Positions 7,088 through 17,180 of a stretch of DNA of 58,184 nt are shown here, one piece after another. The DNA comes from Planctomycetaceae bacterium. Its GTDB lineage: Bacteria; Planctomycetota; Planctomycetia; Planctomycetales; Planctomycetaceae. The position numbers and the translations under genes were made by a program. Under the pieces are notes generated by a model, which was given only the letters and a program-made list of their open reading frames with translations, searched no databases and was not told the DNA's origin. Each line of letters begins with the position of its first letter. Within the stretch, counting starts at the first letter, position 1. The stretch is taken from contig JABISG010000032.1 of the NCBI GenBank assembly GCA_018699955.1, positions 1 to 58,184 on the forward strand, written 5' to 3'.

Positions 7088-9715
7088 ATGAAAATTAAAG
7101 TTGCAACGACGCGTAGACTTTTGGTCACACTCGCAATCCTGTTTGCCGCCACTTGGTGTTCGGTTGCCGATGCTCAGAAAGCCAAGCCGAAAAAGCCACG
7201 GCCGAAACGACAAACTGTCGTCGGACCGACGATTGGTGGCAACAAGGCGACGCCGATCAATCGAATTACGGTCGCGAAGGGATTTCGGGTTGAGTTGCTG
7301 TACTCCGTGCCGGGGCAGGATCAGGGTTCGTGGGTCAATCTTTGCACCGACAACAAAGGCCGGCTGCTGGTGAGTAATCAGTTTGGCGGGCTGTACCGAA
7401 TCACTCCGCCGCCGGTAGGAACACCACTGCGGCCAGAAGACATTGAGCCCGTTCCGGCCAAGATTCGGGCCGTCAACGGAATGGTCTGGGCATTCGGCGC
7501 GCTGTATGTCGGCGTCAACGATTACGAAGCGAAGATTCCCAGCGGACTGTATCGGCTGACCGACAGCAACGGAGACGATCAACTCGACAAGGTGGAAATG
7601 TTGCGTGAGGTCAAGTCCCGCGGCGATCACGGTGTGCATGCCGTGGTCCCTACGCCGGACGGGAAGGCGCTCTATCTGGTGACGGGCAATAACGCAAAGC
7701 GAACGGAAGTCGCCGCGAATTCTCCGGTGCGGCAGGTCTGGGGTGAAGATCATTTGCTGCCGAGTATGCCCGATGGCCGTGGCCACAATCGCGGCGTTCT
7801 GGCTCCCGGCGGAATCATCTATCGGGTTTCTCCCGATGGGAAGAAGTTCGAAGCATACGCGTCCGGATTTCGTAACGTGTTCGATGCGGCCGTCAACAGC
7901 GACGGCGAATTGTTCACCTACGATGCCGACATGGAATACGATTTCAACACGCCTTGGTATCGTCCGACGCGCATCTGTCAGGTTGTCAGCGGTGCAGAAT
8001 TCGGTTGGCGAAACGGTGCCGGCAAACGCCCCGTGTTTTACGCAGACAACCTGCCGGGCGTGCTCGATGTCGGTCCGGGTTCACCCACCGGAATGACGTT
8101 TGGCTATGGGGCGAAGTTTCCCGCGAAGTATCAGAACGCACTATTCTCACTCGATTGGAGTTGGGGGAAACTCTATGCCGTCCACCTGAAGCCGAACGGC
8201 TCCAGCTACACAGCCACAAAGGAAGAATTTGTCACCGGTGCGCCGTTGCCAATCACTGATGCCATCATCCACCAGGGAGACGGTGCGATGTACTTCACAA
8301 TCGGCGGTCGGCGTGTGCAGTCGGGTCTGTACCGCGTGACCTATGTCGGAGATGAATCGACCGCTCCCGCGACCGCCAAGCCGACCGTCAGCGTCGCACG
8401 AAACACGCGGCGTGCGCTCGAAGTCTTTCACAGCAAGCAAGACCGCAAGGCGGCCGCGGCGGCATGGCCTCACCTCGATGATGACGATCGGTTTATTCGC
8501 TGGGCCGCTCGCGTGGCAATCGAGAATCAGCCGCGGAAGTTCTGGGTTGAGAAGGCACTGACCGACTCCAATCCCGCGACGCAGGTTGAGGCGTTGTTGG
8601 CAGTTGCCCGCGTGACCGGCGTCTGCCCGCAACATCGCGATGAGAACACGCCGCCCGTCGATACCGCCATGCAAGCCAACTTGTTAAGTGCGATACTCGA
8701 TATCGATAGCACCAAACTCAGCCACGACCAGCAACTGACGCTGGTGCGGACGCTGCAGATCACACTCAACCGCTTCGGCCGACCGGACGATGCCGTGGTG
8801 GCCAAGCTGCTTCATAAGTTCGATCCCATGTTTCCGGCGGAGACAACGGAATTGAACTGGTTGCTATGTGAGACGCTGGCCTGGTTGCAGTCGCCAACGG
8901 TTGCGGCCAAAGCGATCGCGCTGATCGAGGCGGCTCCGATTCAGGAAGAGCAACTCCAATACGCTCGTTCGCTGCGGATGTTAAAAGCCGGGTGGACCAC
9001 CGAGACGCGGACCGCCTACTTCGAGTGGTTCTTGAAGGCGGCCAGTTATCGCGGCGGTGCAAGCTTTGAACGTTTCATTGAGTTCATTCGGACCGATGCC
9101 GTCGCTTCGTTGAGTGATGCAGAAAAAGAATCTCTGGCGGAAGTGCTGGCGAAGAAGCCGGAGAAAAAGACGACCTACGAAAACCTGGGGAGCATCTTCA
9201 AGGGCCGTCCGACAACCGAGTGGTCGCTCGATGAACTTTCCGCCTCCGCCCGTAGCGGTCTGAAGAAGCGAGATTTTCAACGCGGACGAAAGATGTTCGC
9301 CGCAGCCGCATGTTACGCCTGCCATCGCTTCAATAATCAGGGCGGAATCACCGGCCCCGATCTCACATCGGCCGGACGACGTTACTCGCCGCACGATCTG
9401 CTCGATCAAGTGATTAATCCCAGCAAAGTGATCAACGAGCAATTCTCGGCGGTGGTGGTCATCACCGAAGCCGGCCTGACTCACACCGGTGTTGTCGTCA
9501 ACCTGAACGGTGACTCGCTGATGTTGAACACCGACCTCACCAATCCCAACCAGCAAGTCAGAATCGACCGCAAGACGATCGAAGAGTTGACGATCTCCAA
9601 AACATCCCCCATGCCCAAGGGGCTGCTGAAACAGATGAAGAAAGACGAGATCCTCGACCTCGTCGCCTACATCATCAGCGGCGGCAACGCGAAGCATGAG
9701 GTGTATAAGAAGTGA
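7088..9715 (+). CDS. Secreted beta-propeller dehydrogenase-like protein with C-terminal c-type haem domain
   Basis: 875 aa from the ATG at 7088, chosen because it begins a clean signal peptide (MKIKVATTRRLLVTLAILFA... to VADAQ). Residues about 45-420 form a sugar-dehydrogenase/NHL-like propeller (VAKGFRVELLYSVPGQDQGS; SPDGKKFEAYASGFRNVFDA). Residues about 430-720 are helical and HEAT-like. The end carries CYACH (C742, C745, H746) followed by GPDLTSAGRRYSPHDLLDQ and INPSKVI, the planctomycete/verrucomicrobial haem-binding domain. Related proteins are annotated as PVC-type membrane-bound dehydrogenases; substrate and electron acceptor are unknown. It heads a plus-strand series, with 56 bp to the next gene. 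A much longer open frame upstream is antisense to the DUF1501 gene and is not used. Confidence 0.88.
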   Translation: MKIKVATTRRLLVTLAILFAATWCSVADAQKAKPKKPRPKRQTVVGPTIGGNKATPINRITVAKGFRVELLYSVPGQDQGSWVNLCTDNKGRLLVSNQFGGLYRITPPPVGTPLRPEDIEPVPAKIRAVNGMVWAFGALYVGVNDYEAKIPSGLYRLTDSNGDDQLDKVEMLREVKSRGDHGVHAVVPTPDGKALYLVTGNNAKRTEVAANSPVRQVWGEDHLLPSMPDGRGHNRGVLAPGGIIYRVSPDGKKFEAYASGFRNVFDAAVNSDGELFTYDADMEYDFNTPWYRPTRICQVVSGAEFGWRNGAGKRPVFYADNLPGVLDVGPGSPTGMTFGYGAKFPAKYQNALFSLDWSWGKLYAVHLKPNGSSYTATKEEFVTGAPLPITDAIIHQGDGAMYFTIGGRRVQSGLYRVTYVGDESTAPATAKPTVSVARNTRRALEVFHSKQDRKAAAAAWPHLDDDDRFIRWAARVAIENQPRKFWVEKALTDSNPATQVEALLAVARVTGVCPQHRDENTPPVDTAMQANLLSAILDIDSTKLSHDQQLTLVRTLQITLNRFGRPDDAVVAKLLHKFDPMFPAETTELNWLLCETLAWLQSPTVAAKAIALIEAAPIQEEQLQYARSLRMLKAGWTTETRTAYFEWFLKAASYRGGASFERFIEFIRTDAVASLSDAEKESLAEVLAKKPEKKTTYENLGSIFKGRPTTEWSLDELSASARSGLKKRDFQRGRKMFAAAACYACHRFNNQGGITGPDLTSAGRRYSPHDLLDQVINPSKVINEQFSAVVVITEAGLTHTGVVVNLNGDSLMLNTDLTNPNQQVRIDRKTIEELTISKTSPMPKGLLKQMKKDEILDLVAYIISGGNAKHEVYKK

Positions 9716-9771
9716 CGGCAGCGGAACCCGGAGCCATTCCGCTATTGATCGAGCATTGATCGGAGACTGCG

Positions 9772-11766
9772 ATGACGCCGCCATGCTGTGTTTTGAGTGT
9801 TCTGTTTGCACTTGCGTTGATCGCGTGGCCAGACTCGGTGAGTCGCGCCCAAGGGCCACAACCGCTGACCTCCGGGCAGCGGCAGATGCTCGAAGAAAAA
9901 CTGCAGTTGCTTCAAGAAAGACTCAATGCACAGCGTACGGCGTCGCGGAACGATGTGGCGGATGCCGAGATTTTCTCAAAGGGACTGGAGTGGGCGCTGC
10001 GGTACGACCGCAAGTTTTCGCAGAAGGATGTCGCCCTGCTGAAAAAGGCGATCGCTCGGGGAAATCAGCGTGCCGAAGCGTTAGCCGCCAACAGAAAACC
10101 GTGGAGTACGCGTAAGGACAAGCTCGCGCTGGGTTACGTTTCTCAGGTCGATAACTCGGTGCAGCCCTACGGCCTCGTCGTGCCGAAAAACTATGACCCG
10201 GCACGACCGATCCGGCTGGACGTTGTCTTGCACGGCAGCACCCGTCCCGTCGGTCTGAGCGAACTGCGGTTCATTTCCCGGTTTGATGGGGGCGATGAGA
10301 AGTCGGCTGCCGCTCCCGATAAATCGTTCATCGAGTTGCATCCACTCGGCCGCGTCGAGAACTGTTACCGCTGGGCCGGTGAGACGGATGTCTTTGAAGC
10401 CATCGAGGACGTCTGCCGCCGTTATAACATCGACCGCCGCCGAATCGTTCTGCGTGGGATGTCGATGGGAGCATCCGGCACGTGGCATCTTGGTCTGAAA
10501 TACCCAGACCGATTCGTCGCGCTCGGCCCGTACTGTGGCTATGTCGATACGCATCAGTTTTCCGAGACGCCGCTTAAGAACTTCATCAAAGTTGGCCCGT
10601 TACCAGCGCATCAGGAACTCGGGCTGCACATGCTCGACTCGGTCGACTACGCCGCCAACGCCGGCGTGGTTCCGGCCATCGCCTGCATCGGTGAGAAAGA
10701 CGTCTTCTTTCAGGCGCACGTGATCATGGGGAAAGCCATGCGGAAAGAAGGGCTGACGATGATCAATCTCATCTCACCCGGAACCGGCCACGTCATCGAC
10801 CCGGTCACCCATGCCGAACAGATGCGGCGGATCGGCATGCATGTCACACCGGGACTAAACAGGCAGCCACAGAAACTCCGATTCGTCACGTGGACACTGA
10901 AATACAATCGTTGCCATTGGCTGGAAGTGCTTGGCCTGCATCAACACTATGCACGCGCGGAAATCTCTGCGCAGTTGCTTGACGATGTCGTCGAGGTTGC
11001 CGAGCCGCAGAACATTTCGCGCTTCGCGATCCGGACGTCGCAACTGTCAAGACTTCCGAAGACGCTACGTGTCGGCATGACGGAATTGGCACTGCCGAAA
11101 AAGGTCGCCGCAAACCCCAAAGGAATCGTTGTTGCTCGAAGAGACAACCGTTGGTCTTTTGTGGGAGAGCCAGAGAAACTATCGCTCACGGGCAAACGCC
11201 CCGGTTTGCAAGGCCCGATTGACGACGCGTTTACGTCGCCGTTTCTGTGTGTGCGTGGAACGGGGCGACCGTGGAACGCAGCCGCGAATGCTTACGCCAC
11301 TGCGAGCTTGAAGCGGTTCGCCGACGAATGGCATCACTACTTTCGCGGTGAACTTCCCGTCAAGAACGACGCCGATGTAACGGCCGAAGACATTCGGACG
11401 CGAAATCTGATCCTCTTCGGCGATCCGGGCAGCAACAAGTTCATCGCAAAAGTGCTGCCCCATCTGCCATTGAAATGGTCAAGAGAAACGCTCCGATTTG
11501 GCAATCGCAATTACCCCGCAAACAACCACGTCCCCGCATTGATCGCCCCCAATCCGCTCGCCTCTGCCGAGCAACGATACGTCGTCCTCAACAGCGGCCA
11601 CACTTTCCGCGAGAAAGAGTTAGCGAGTCTCAACTACTTACTCTTCCCCCGCTGGGGCGATTGGGCCGTGCTGCAAATCGATCCATCTCACGCTGGCTCA
11701 AAGCCACTCGAAGAGAAAGTCATTCGCAGCGGATACTTTGACGAACAATGGCGTTGGGCTGAGTAG
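9772..11766 (+). CDS. Secreted alpha/beta hydrolase (prolyl oligopeptidase/PHB-depolymerase-like)
   Basis: 664 aa with a signal peptide (about residues 1-26, ending SRAQ). The central region has an oxyanion-type LDVVLHGSTRP strand and a nucleophile elbow GMSMG with S231, followed by ASGTWHLGLKYPDRF, as in PHB-depolymerase-like and S9-type esterases. A conserved acid (EKDVFF, about 305) and a histidine (GTGHVID, about 343) complete a plausible Ser-Asp/Glu-His triad. The C-terminal half (about 370-664) resembles a carbohydrate-binding or immunoglobulin-like extension; I do not recognise it. GGAG precedes the ATG by about 8 bp. It lies 56 bp after the propeller-cytochrome gene and before a DUF1501 gene, so co-transcription is likely. 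Substrate unknown; an ester or peptide is equally possible. Confidence 0.82.
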   Translation: MTPPCCVLSVLFALALIAWPDSVSRAQGPQPLTSGQRQMLEEKLQLLQERLNAQRTASRNDVADAEIFSKGLEWALRYDRKFSQKDVALLKKAIARGNQRAEALAANRKPWSTRKDKLALGYVSQVDNSVQPYGLVVPKNYDPARPIRLDVVLHGSTRPVGLSELRFISRFDGGDEKSAAAPDKSFIELHPLGRVENCYRWAGETDVFEAIEDVCRRYNIDRRRIVLRGMSMGASGTWHLGLKYPDRFVALGPYCGYVDTHQFSETPLKNFIKVGPLPAHQELGLHMLDSVDYAANAGVVPAIACIGEKDVFFQAHVIMGKAMRKEGLTMINLISPGTGHVIDPVTHAEQMRRIGMHVTPGLNRQPQKLRFVTWTLKYNRCHWLEVLGLHQHYARAEISAQLLDDVVEVAEPQNISRFAIRTSQLSRLPKTLRVGMTELALPKKVAANPKGIVVARRDNRWSFVGEPEKLSLTGKRPGLQGPIDDAFTSPFLCVRGTGRPWNAAANAYATASLKRFADEWHHYFRGELPVKNDADVTAEDIRTRNLILFGDPGSNKFIAKVLPHLPLKWSRETLRFGNRNYPANNHVPALIAPNPLASAEQRYVVLNSGHTFREKELASLNYLLFPRWGDWAVLQIDPSHAGSKPLEEKVIRSGYFDEQWRWAE

Positions 11767-11822
11767 CTGGCGTTAACTTGGTGTTTTGCGAATGGACGAC
11801 TGCGAATGACGGGTGTTCTTCG

Positions 11823-13205
11823 ATGACCGGATTACGTCAGACCCAAACTACGGCTGCCGGAATTCATCGATATTCTCGGCGACGAATTCTTGAAGTTGGG
11901 TCATCGACCGCGTTTGGTCTGACGCTTCCACAATGGCTTGCAGCAGCCGACACACGCCCTTCCGGTTCGGGGGACCGGACATTTGGAAGCGCGCGCTCGT
12001 GCGTCGTCATTTTTCTGTGGGGCGGACCGGGTCAGCAGGATCTTTGGGATCCGAAACCGCAGGCTCCTTTATCGCTGCGCAGTGAGTTCTCTCCGATTGA
12101 CACCCGTGTCCCCGGGATTCAAATCACCGATCAACTGCCGAATCTTGCCAGACAGACCAAACGTTTCACGATCGTGCGGTCGGTGACTCATCGCGACTTT
12201 GAACATGGCTCGGCCGCGTATACGGCTTTGACCGGGCAACCGCATCCGTTGCCCGGAACAAATACAACCGCTCGGCCGGACGACTTTCCGACGTACGGGT
12301 CCGTTGTTACAAAGCTCACGCCGACGAGCGATCCCGTGCCGGAATTTGTCGTGCTCGGCCCGGTGATGCATCAGGGAGCAAGGCCGCCGCTGGCCGGTCA
12401 GAATGCAGGCTTCCTCGGGCCGGGATTCGACGCGTTTCGAGTTGCCGATAATCCCGCCAGCGATTCCTTCGACGTCGAGGGCATTGCCTTGCAGGACGGA
12501 CTGAGCGACCAACGATTCGCTGATCGCCGACGGCTGTTGGCGTCGCTCGATCAGCAACGGCCGGCATCCGACCATCCGCAGGTCAAGGGGATGAGCAAGT
12601 TGTACGATCGCGCATTCGGATTATTGGGGTCGATGGAACTTCGCCGGGCGTTCGATCTGACCGGCGAATCGGACACGCTGCGCGACGCATACGGTCGATC
12701 GCAATTCGGACAGACGTTGCTGCTTGCCCGGCGACTTGTCGAAGCTCGCGTGCCGCTGGTGACGATCAACTGGTCGAAGCTAAATACCGACCAGTGGGAT
12801 ACGCACAAGAACAACTACCCGCGTCTGCGAAAACTGCTGCCTCCATTCGATCTTGGGTTGGCCGCGTTTCTGCGGGACCTCGACGACCGTGGACTGCTGG
12901 ATTCGACGTTGGTTGTTTGCCTGGGTGAATTCGGCCGCACGCCGAAAATCAACGAAAACGCCGGGCGAGACCATTGGCCGGACTGTTATTCAATGGTATT
13001 GGCCGGCGGCGGAATTCCCGGCGGCCAAGTCTACGGGGCGTCAAACCGCAGTGCGTCTTACCCGGTCCGCGACGATGTGGCACCGTGGGACATTGCGGCC
13101 ACGATGTACCATCTGAATGGCATCGATCCTTCCTCACACATTGTCAACCCGGCGGGGCTGCCACGGCCAGTGGCGCGGGGGCAGGTTATCTCCGGCCTGT
13201 TTTAA
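11823..13205 (+). CDS. DUF1501 protein, Tat-exported
   Basis: 460 aa from the ATG at 11823, preferred over an in-frame GTG/ATG 15 codons earlier because it puts the Tat motif (YSRRRILEVG, residues 17-26) near the N-terminus. The Arg pair is present but Phe at +2 is replaced by Ile. Landmarks are FLWGGPGQQDLWDPKPQAP, VVCLGEFGRTPKIN, GRDHWPDCYS and DDVAPWDIAATMYHLNGID. The last matches the DUF1501 C-terminus in which GIDP replaces the RPQYL block. It sits in a plus-strand series between a secreted hydrolase (56 bp) and a PQQ-propeller/LRR protein (109 bp). Exported, function unassigned. Confidence 0.88.
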   Translation: MTGLRQTQTTAAGIHRYSRRRILEVGSSTAFGLTLPQWLAAADTRPSGSGDRTFGSARSCVVIFLWGGPGQQDLWDPKPQAPLSLRSEFSPIDTRVPGIQITDQLPNLARQTKRFTIVRSVTHRDFEHGSAAYTALTGQPHPLPGTNTTARPDDFPTYGSVVTKLTPTSDPVPEFVVLGPVMHQGARPPLAGQNAGFLGPGFDAFRVADNPASDSFDVEGIALQDGLSDQRFADRRRLLASLDQQRPASDHPQVKGMSKLYDRAFGLLGSMELRRAFDLTGESDTLRDAYGRSQFGQTLLLARRLVEARVPLVTINWSKLNTDQWDTHKNNYPRLRKLLPPFDLGLAAFLRDLDDRGLLDSTLVVCLGEFGRTPKINENAGRDHWPDCYSMVLAGGGIPGGQVYGASNRSASYPVRDDVAPWDIAATMYHLNGIDPSSHIVNPAGLPRPVARGQVISGLF

Positions 13206-13314
13206 CGAAGTGAATTCCGCACACCGCAAGATCGGTCCTACAAAACTTATGGATGAGTAACACACAGTGATCAAGCAAAATTCATCTCGAAGAGATTTCG
13301 TCTCTCCCAAAGCA

Positions 13315-15621
13315 ATGAAAATACTCGCAGTTCTCGTTTTTACATTGTTGTCAGCGAGTCACGCCATCGCCAAAGACTGGCCTCAGTGGCGCGGGCCGAA
13401 CCGCAACTCCGTTTCGGCGGAGACCGGATTGATGACTTCGTGGTCTCCGAAGGCTCCCGCCCACGCTTGGCGAGCGTCGGAAGTTGGCGACGGTTATTCC
13501 AGTGTGGTTGTTGCCGAAGGCCTTGTCTTCACGATGGGACGGATCGGCAAGGAAGTCCGCTGTTTCGCATTCGACATCGACTCCGGTAAAAAACGCTGGA
13601 CGACAACGATTGGCACGACGTCGCGGAATGTGATGTCCACTCCCACCGTCCACGACGGTCTGGTTTACGCGCTCGACCCCGACGGTGAACTCGTCTGCCT
13701 GCACGCCGCCGACGGCAAGATTGTGTGGCGCCGCAGTTTCCTGAAAGACTTCGGCGGCCGCCTGATGTCTGGACGCGGCTATGGCGAGTCGCCGCTCATC
13801 GATGGCGACCGGCTGATTTGCACGCCGGGAGGCGAACAGGCGATGCTGGTTGCCCTCGATCGCCGCACCGGTAGCGTCATCTGGAAGACGAGCATTCCAG
13901 AAATCGGCAAGAAGGGCCGCGACGGAGCGGCCTTCTCATCAATCGTCATTTCCAATGCAGCGGGGATAAAGCAGTACATCCAACTCACCGGCCGAGGGCT
14001 GATCGGTATTGAAGCGAAGACCGGGCGTTTTCTGTGGGGATACAACGACATCTCAAACTCCACCGCAAACATTCCCACGCCCATCGTCCGTGGCGACATG
14101 GTGTTCTCGGCGAACGGCTATCACGCCGGCAGCGTGCTGTTGAAGCTCAATCCGACGAAAGAGGGAACCGGCGTCGCAGCGAAAGAAGTCTACCGCCTCG
14201 GGGGAAATCGGTTTCAGAATCATCACGGCGGTTACGTCTTAATTGGGGATTATGTTTACGGAGGCCACGGCAGCAATAACGGCCTGCCGACCTGTCTCGA
14301 ACTTGGGACCGGCCGAATTGTCTGGAAGCGCCGCGGTCCCGGATCGGGTTCGGCCGCTGTTGTGGCGGCAGACGGACACCTCTACTTTCGCTATCAGGAC
14401 GGTGTCGTCGCGCTGATTGAAGCCAATACTGCCGGCTACCGACTCAAAGGGTCGTTCAAAAGTCCGGGAGCGGGCGGCGACAGTTGGTCTCACCCGGTGA
14501 TCTCACACGGCAAACTCTTTCTGCGGGAGAAGGACAATCTGTGGGCGTACCACATACGCAAATCCGGTCCTGTGACTCAGCCAAATAAGGTTCCAACGAA
14601 AGCCAATCCACGCTATGCGGCGCTCGCGCGTCAAGGAGCGGTCATCGAACATCTCGGTGCCGACGAATTGGACGACCAACACAATCGCCTTTACCGTTTC
14701 GTCTTGGACTCGACCGAAAAACAGAAGACGCTCAGTATTGTGACGCTGACCGATCGGCATGTGACCGACGATGGCGCGTTGGCAGCGAAGACACTCAGTC
14801 TGCTGCGGCAATTGGATGCCCCGTTCATTCTCAATCTGGCGGGAACGCAGGTTGGTCGAGATGCGCTGCAACAGGCTGCCTCATTGAAGTCGTTGGTCGG
14901 CCTCGACCTTGAATTGTGTCGACGGCTCGAAGATGACAGTTTCAAAATGCTGGCCGATGCGAAACGGCTAACCGTTCTGGTCGCCGCCGGAACTTCGCTT
15001 TCCGAACGCGGCCTGCAGGCGATCGCACGCGTGCCGAATTTGCGAGCACTCGACCTGGAAGTCTGCAATCACGTGACCGACTCCGCCTGTGCAACAATCG
15101 GAACCATGAAGCAACTGCGCGGCCTGAATCTGAAGAAGACCGCTTTCGAGAAGGCGCGAATATCGAACGCCGGCCTGTTGAAGTTAGCGGGACTCAAGGC
15201 GTTGGAGTCTCTCAACCTGTCGGGCAACGCGGTGACGAACGACGGTTTGCAGCATCTCGGGCCGCTGGCTCACTTGCGCGAACTCGATCTCAACCTCCTG
15301 CCAATTGACGATGCCGGGCTGACGCATTTGGCGAGGCTCAAGAAACTGGAACGTCTGGAACTCATCTTCACGGAAGGTTTCGCCGGTCCCACGGTGACCG
15401 ATTCCGGCGCGCATTCACTCGCCGCGCTCCAGCAGTTAAAAACACTGAACCTCGTCGGCGCCCGCCTCACCGATGATTCACTCACCGAGTTGGCCCGACT
15501 GAAGAAACTGGCTCGCCTCGTCCTGATCGACTCGAAGCTATCCGCTGAGGGGATCCGCAAACTCCGACGACTGCTGCCGGATTGTGAGGTTGTCTCGGAG
15601 TTTCGTGGAGAAGGACGCTGA
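13315..15621 (+). CDS. PQQ-like beta-propeller protein fused to leucine-rich repeats
   Basis: 768 aa from the ATG at 13315, which starts a good signal peptide (MKILAVLVFTLLSASHAIAK). A GTG 16 codons upstream would put charged residues before it. Residues 23-435 form a PQQ/BamB-type propeller (DWPQWRGPNRNSVSAE at the start; blades with LDPDGELVCLHAADGKIVWR and ALDRRTGSVIWKT). Residues about 480-765 are LRRs of the planctomycete type (LRALDLEVCNHVTDSA; LNLSGNAVTNDGLQHLGPL; LARLVLIDSKLSAEGI). No PQQ-dehydrogenase Ca/Asp site or haem motif is obvious, so a binding or scaffolding role is as likely as an oxidoreductase one. Last gene of the plus-strand series; it converges with the next DUF1501 gene. 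Confidence 0.87.
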   Translation: MKILAVLVFTLLSASHAIAKDWPQWRGPNRNSVSAETGLMTSWSPKAPAHAWRASEVGDGYSSVVVAEGLVFTMGRIGKEVRCFAFDIDSGKKRWTTTIGTTSRNVMSTPTVHDGLVYALDPDGELVCLHAADGKIVWRRSFLKDFGGRLMSGRGYGESPLIDGDRLICTPGGEQAMLVALDRRTGSVIWKTSIPEIGKKGRDGAAFSSIVISNAAGIKQYIQLTGRGLIGIEAKTGRFLWGYNDISNSTANIPTPIVRGDMVFSANGYHAGSVLLKLNPTKEGTGVAAKEVYRLGGNRFQNHHGGYVLIGDYVYGGHGSNNGLPTCLELGTGRIVWKRRGPGSGSAAVVAADGHLYFRYQDGVVALIEANTAGYRLKGSFKSPGAGGDSWSHPVISHGKLFLREKDNLWAYHIRKSGPVTQPNKVPTKANPRYAALARQGAVIEHLGADELDDQHNRLYRFVLDSTEKQKTLSIVTLTDRHVTDDGALAAKTLSLLRQLDAPFILNLAGTQVGRDALQQAASLKSLVGLDLELCRRLEDDSFKMLADAKRLTVLVAAGTSLSERGLQAIARVPNLRALDLEVCNHVTDSACATIGTMKQLRGLNLKKTAFEKARISNAGLLKLAGLKALESLNLSGNAVTNDGLQHLGPLAHLRELDLNLLPIDDAGLTHLARLKKLERLELIFTEGFAGPTVTDSGAHSLAALQQLKTLNLVGARLTDDSLTELARLKKLARLVLIDSKLSAEGIRKLRRLLPDCEVVSEFRGEGR

Positions 15622-15642
15622 CTCTCTGCCCATCGCGAGCGG

Positions 15643-16989
15643 TTACGCCAATTCCGCAATCGGGCGCCGTTGTTCGATCAGATATTGGGGGCGGCCGTTG
15701 TGGTCGGGGATTGTTGTGTGTTCCAGGTCGATGCCCAGGTTGCGGTAGATGGTGGCGAACACTTCCTGCATGTGCACCGGACGGGTGGCGGCCTCTTCGC
15801 CGAGTCGATTGGTTGAACCGATGACCTGACCGGTTTTCATTCCGCCGCCGGCCACCAAAGCCGAATGGACGCGCGACCAATGATCGCGGCCGGCACGAGG
15901 GTTGATTTTCGGCGTGCGGCCGAACTCGCCCCACACCACAACCGTCACATCTTTCTCCATGCCACGGTCGTGCAGTTCTTGGACCAATGCGGCAATCCCT
16001 TGATCGAGCAACGGCAGCACCTTGCGGGCGTTGCCGAAGTTGCTGCCGTGCCAATCGAAATGGGCAAAGCTGCAAGTCACACAACGGGCACCCGCTTCAA
16101 CGGCACGCCGGGCTTGCAGGAACCGCGACATGACGGCCTGATATCCCTTGTCCAACGAGTAACCCAGTACCGTCGGATTGTCGGTTCCGTACATCGCGCG
16201 AACCTTCGGGTCTTCCCGTTCGAGATCGAGGGCTTCCACCAGTTTCGGCGACGTCAACACGCCCAGCGCCTGTTCGGTAAAACCGTCGTACAAGCCACGA
16301 CTCAACTGCGCATCGGTTTTGCGACGGAAGCGATCCAAACTGGTGAGCAAATCGGCCCGGTCGTTCAAGCGACTTGGCGAGACGCCGTTGAGCGTCATGT
16401 TTTCGATGGCTTTGCCGTCGGGGCGGAACGGCGAATGGGCCGTCCCCAAATAGCCGGGGCCTTTAATGTTCCACGGGTCGTGTGCCATTTTGAAGGACAG
16501 GTCGATGTAAGGCGGCACCGAGGGATCGACCGGACCAAACAGTTTCGACAGCGACGCCCCCATCGCGGGCCAACCGCCCTGCGGTTGGGAACCGCGAAAG
16601 TGCCGTCCCGTGCAACACTCGAACGCGTCGTGCCGACCTTCCGCGCCAACCAACGAGCGAACGATCGCGAACTTGTCCATCATGGCGGCGACGCGCGGCA
16701 TCATCTCACTGATTTGAATGCCGGGAACATTCGTGTCGATGGGATCGAACTCGCCGCGAATTTCTGCCGGTGCATCCGGTTTCAGATCGAACATGTCCTG
16801 ATGCGGCGGTCCGCCGGCCAGGAAGATCATGATCACCGCTTTGTGCGACGACGACGATCCGCTCTGCTGCTGCGCTGCGAGAACTTGCGGCAGCGACAAA
16901 CCACCCAACGCCAATCCGCCAAGCTTCAGGAAAGAACGTCGCGGAACACGGTCGCACATTGGCAGGGATCGACCCGAAATCGTCAGCAT
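15643..16989 (-). CDS. DUF1501 protein, Tat-exported
   Basis: 448 aa. Tat motif PRRSFLK (residues 16-22) with a short hydrophobic core ending near AAQQ. DUF1501 landmarks are FLAGGPPHQDMFDLKPDAP, FAHFDWHGSNFGNARKVLPL, VVVWGEFGRTPKINPRAGRD and a C-terminal NGRPQYLIEQ. It closely resembles the DUF1501 at 5378 in both order and sequence of blocks (for example VIGSTNRLGE and ATRPVHMQEVF), so the two are probably recent paralogues. AAAGG lies before the ATG. It stands alone on the minus strand, 21 bp from the convergent propeller/LRR gene. Confidence 0.9.
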   Translation of the reverse strand: MLTISGRSLPMCDRVPRRSFLKLGGLALGGLSLPQVLAAQQQSGSSSSHKAVIMIFLAGGPPHQDMFDLKPDAPAEIRGEFDPIDTNVPGIQISEMMPRVAAMMDKFAIVRSLVGAEGRHDAFECCTGRHFRGSQPQGGWPAMGASLSKLFGPVDPSVPPYIDLSFKMAHDPWNIKGPGYLGTAHSPFRPDGKAIENMTLNGVSPSRLNDRADLLTSLDRFRRKTDAQLSRGLYDGFTEQALGVLTSPKLVEALDLEREDPKVRAMYGTDNPTVLGYSLDKGYQAVMSRFLQARRAVEAGARCVTCSFAHFDWHGSNFGNARKVLPLLDQGIAALVQELHDRGMEKDVTVVVWGEFGRTPKINPRAGRDHWSRVHSALVAGGGMKTGQVIGSTNRLGEEAATRPVHMQEVFATIYRNLGIDLEHTTIPDHNGRPQYLIEQRRPIAELA

Positions 16990-17180
16990 CTTGTTACGCC
17001 TTTGTGAATGGGCGATTGCAGTGGGAAGTTTGGACTCAGCTCACAATTGCTTATGTTAAACGAATCGGCATCCTTACCGAAACGGCAACACTGAAAAACC
17101 AAAGACTTTCATGCTCTCGGAAGTCCACGCCCAAATTGCTCGGGCAGTCCCCCGATTGGATGGATTCAAGGACGCTGATG

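Noticed and set aside
15865..17007. 380-codon plus-strand frame
   Set aside because: It is the antisense shadow of the DUF1501 gene at 15643-16989; composition is His/Arg/Gln-rich with no motif.
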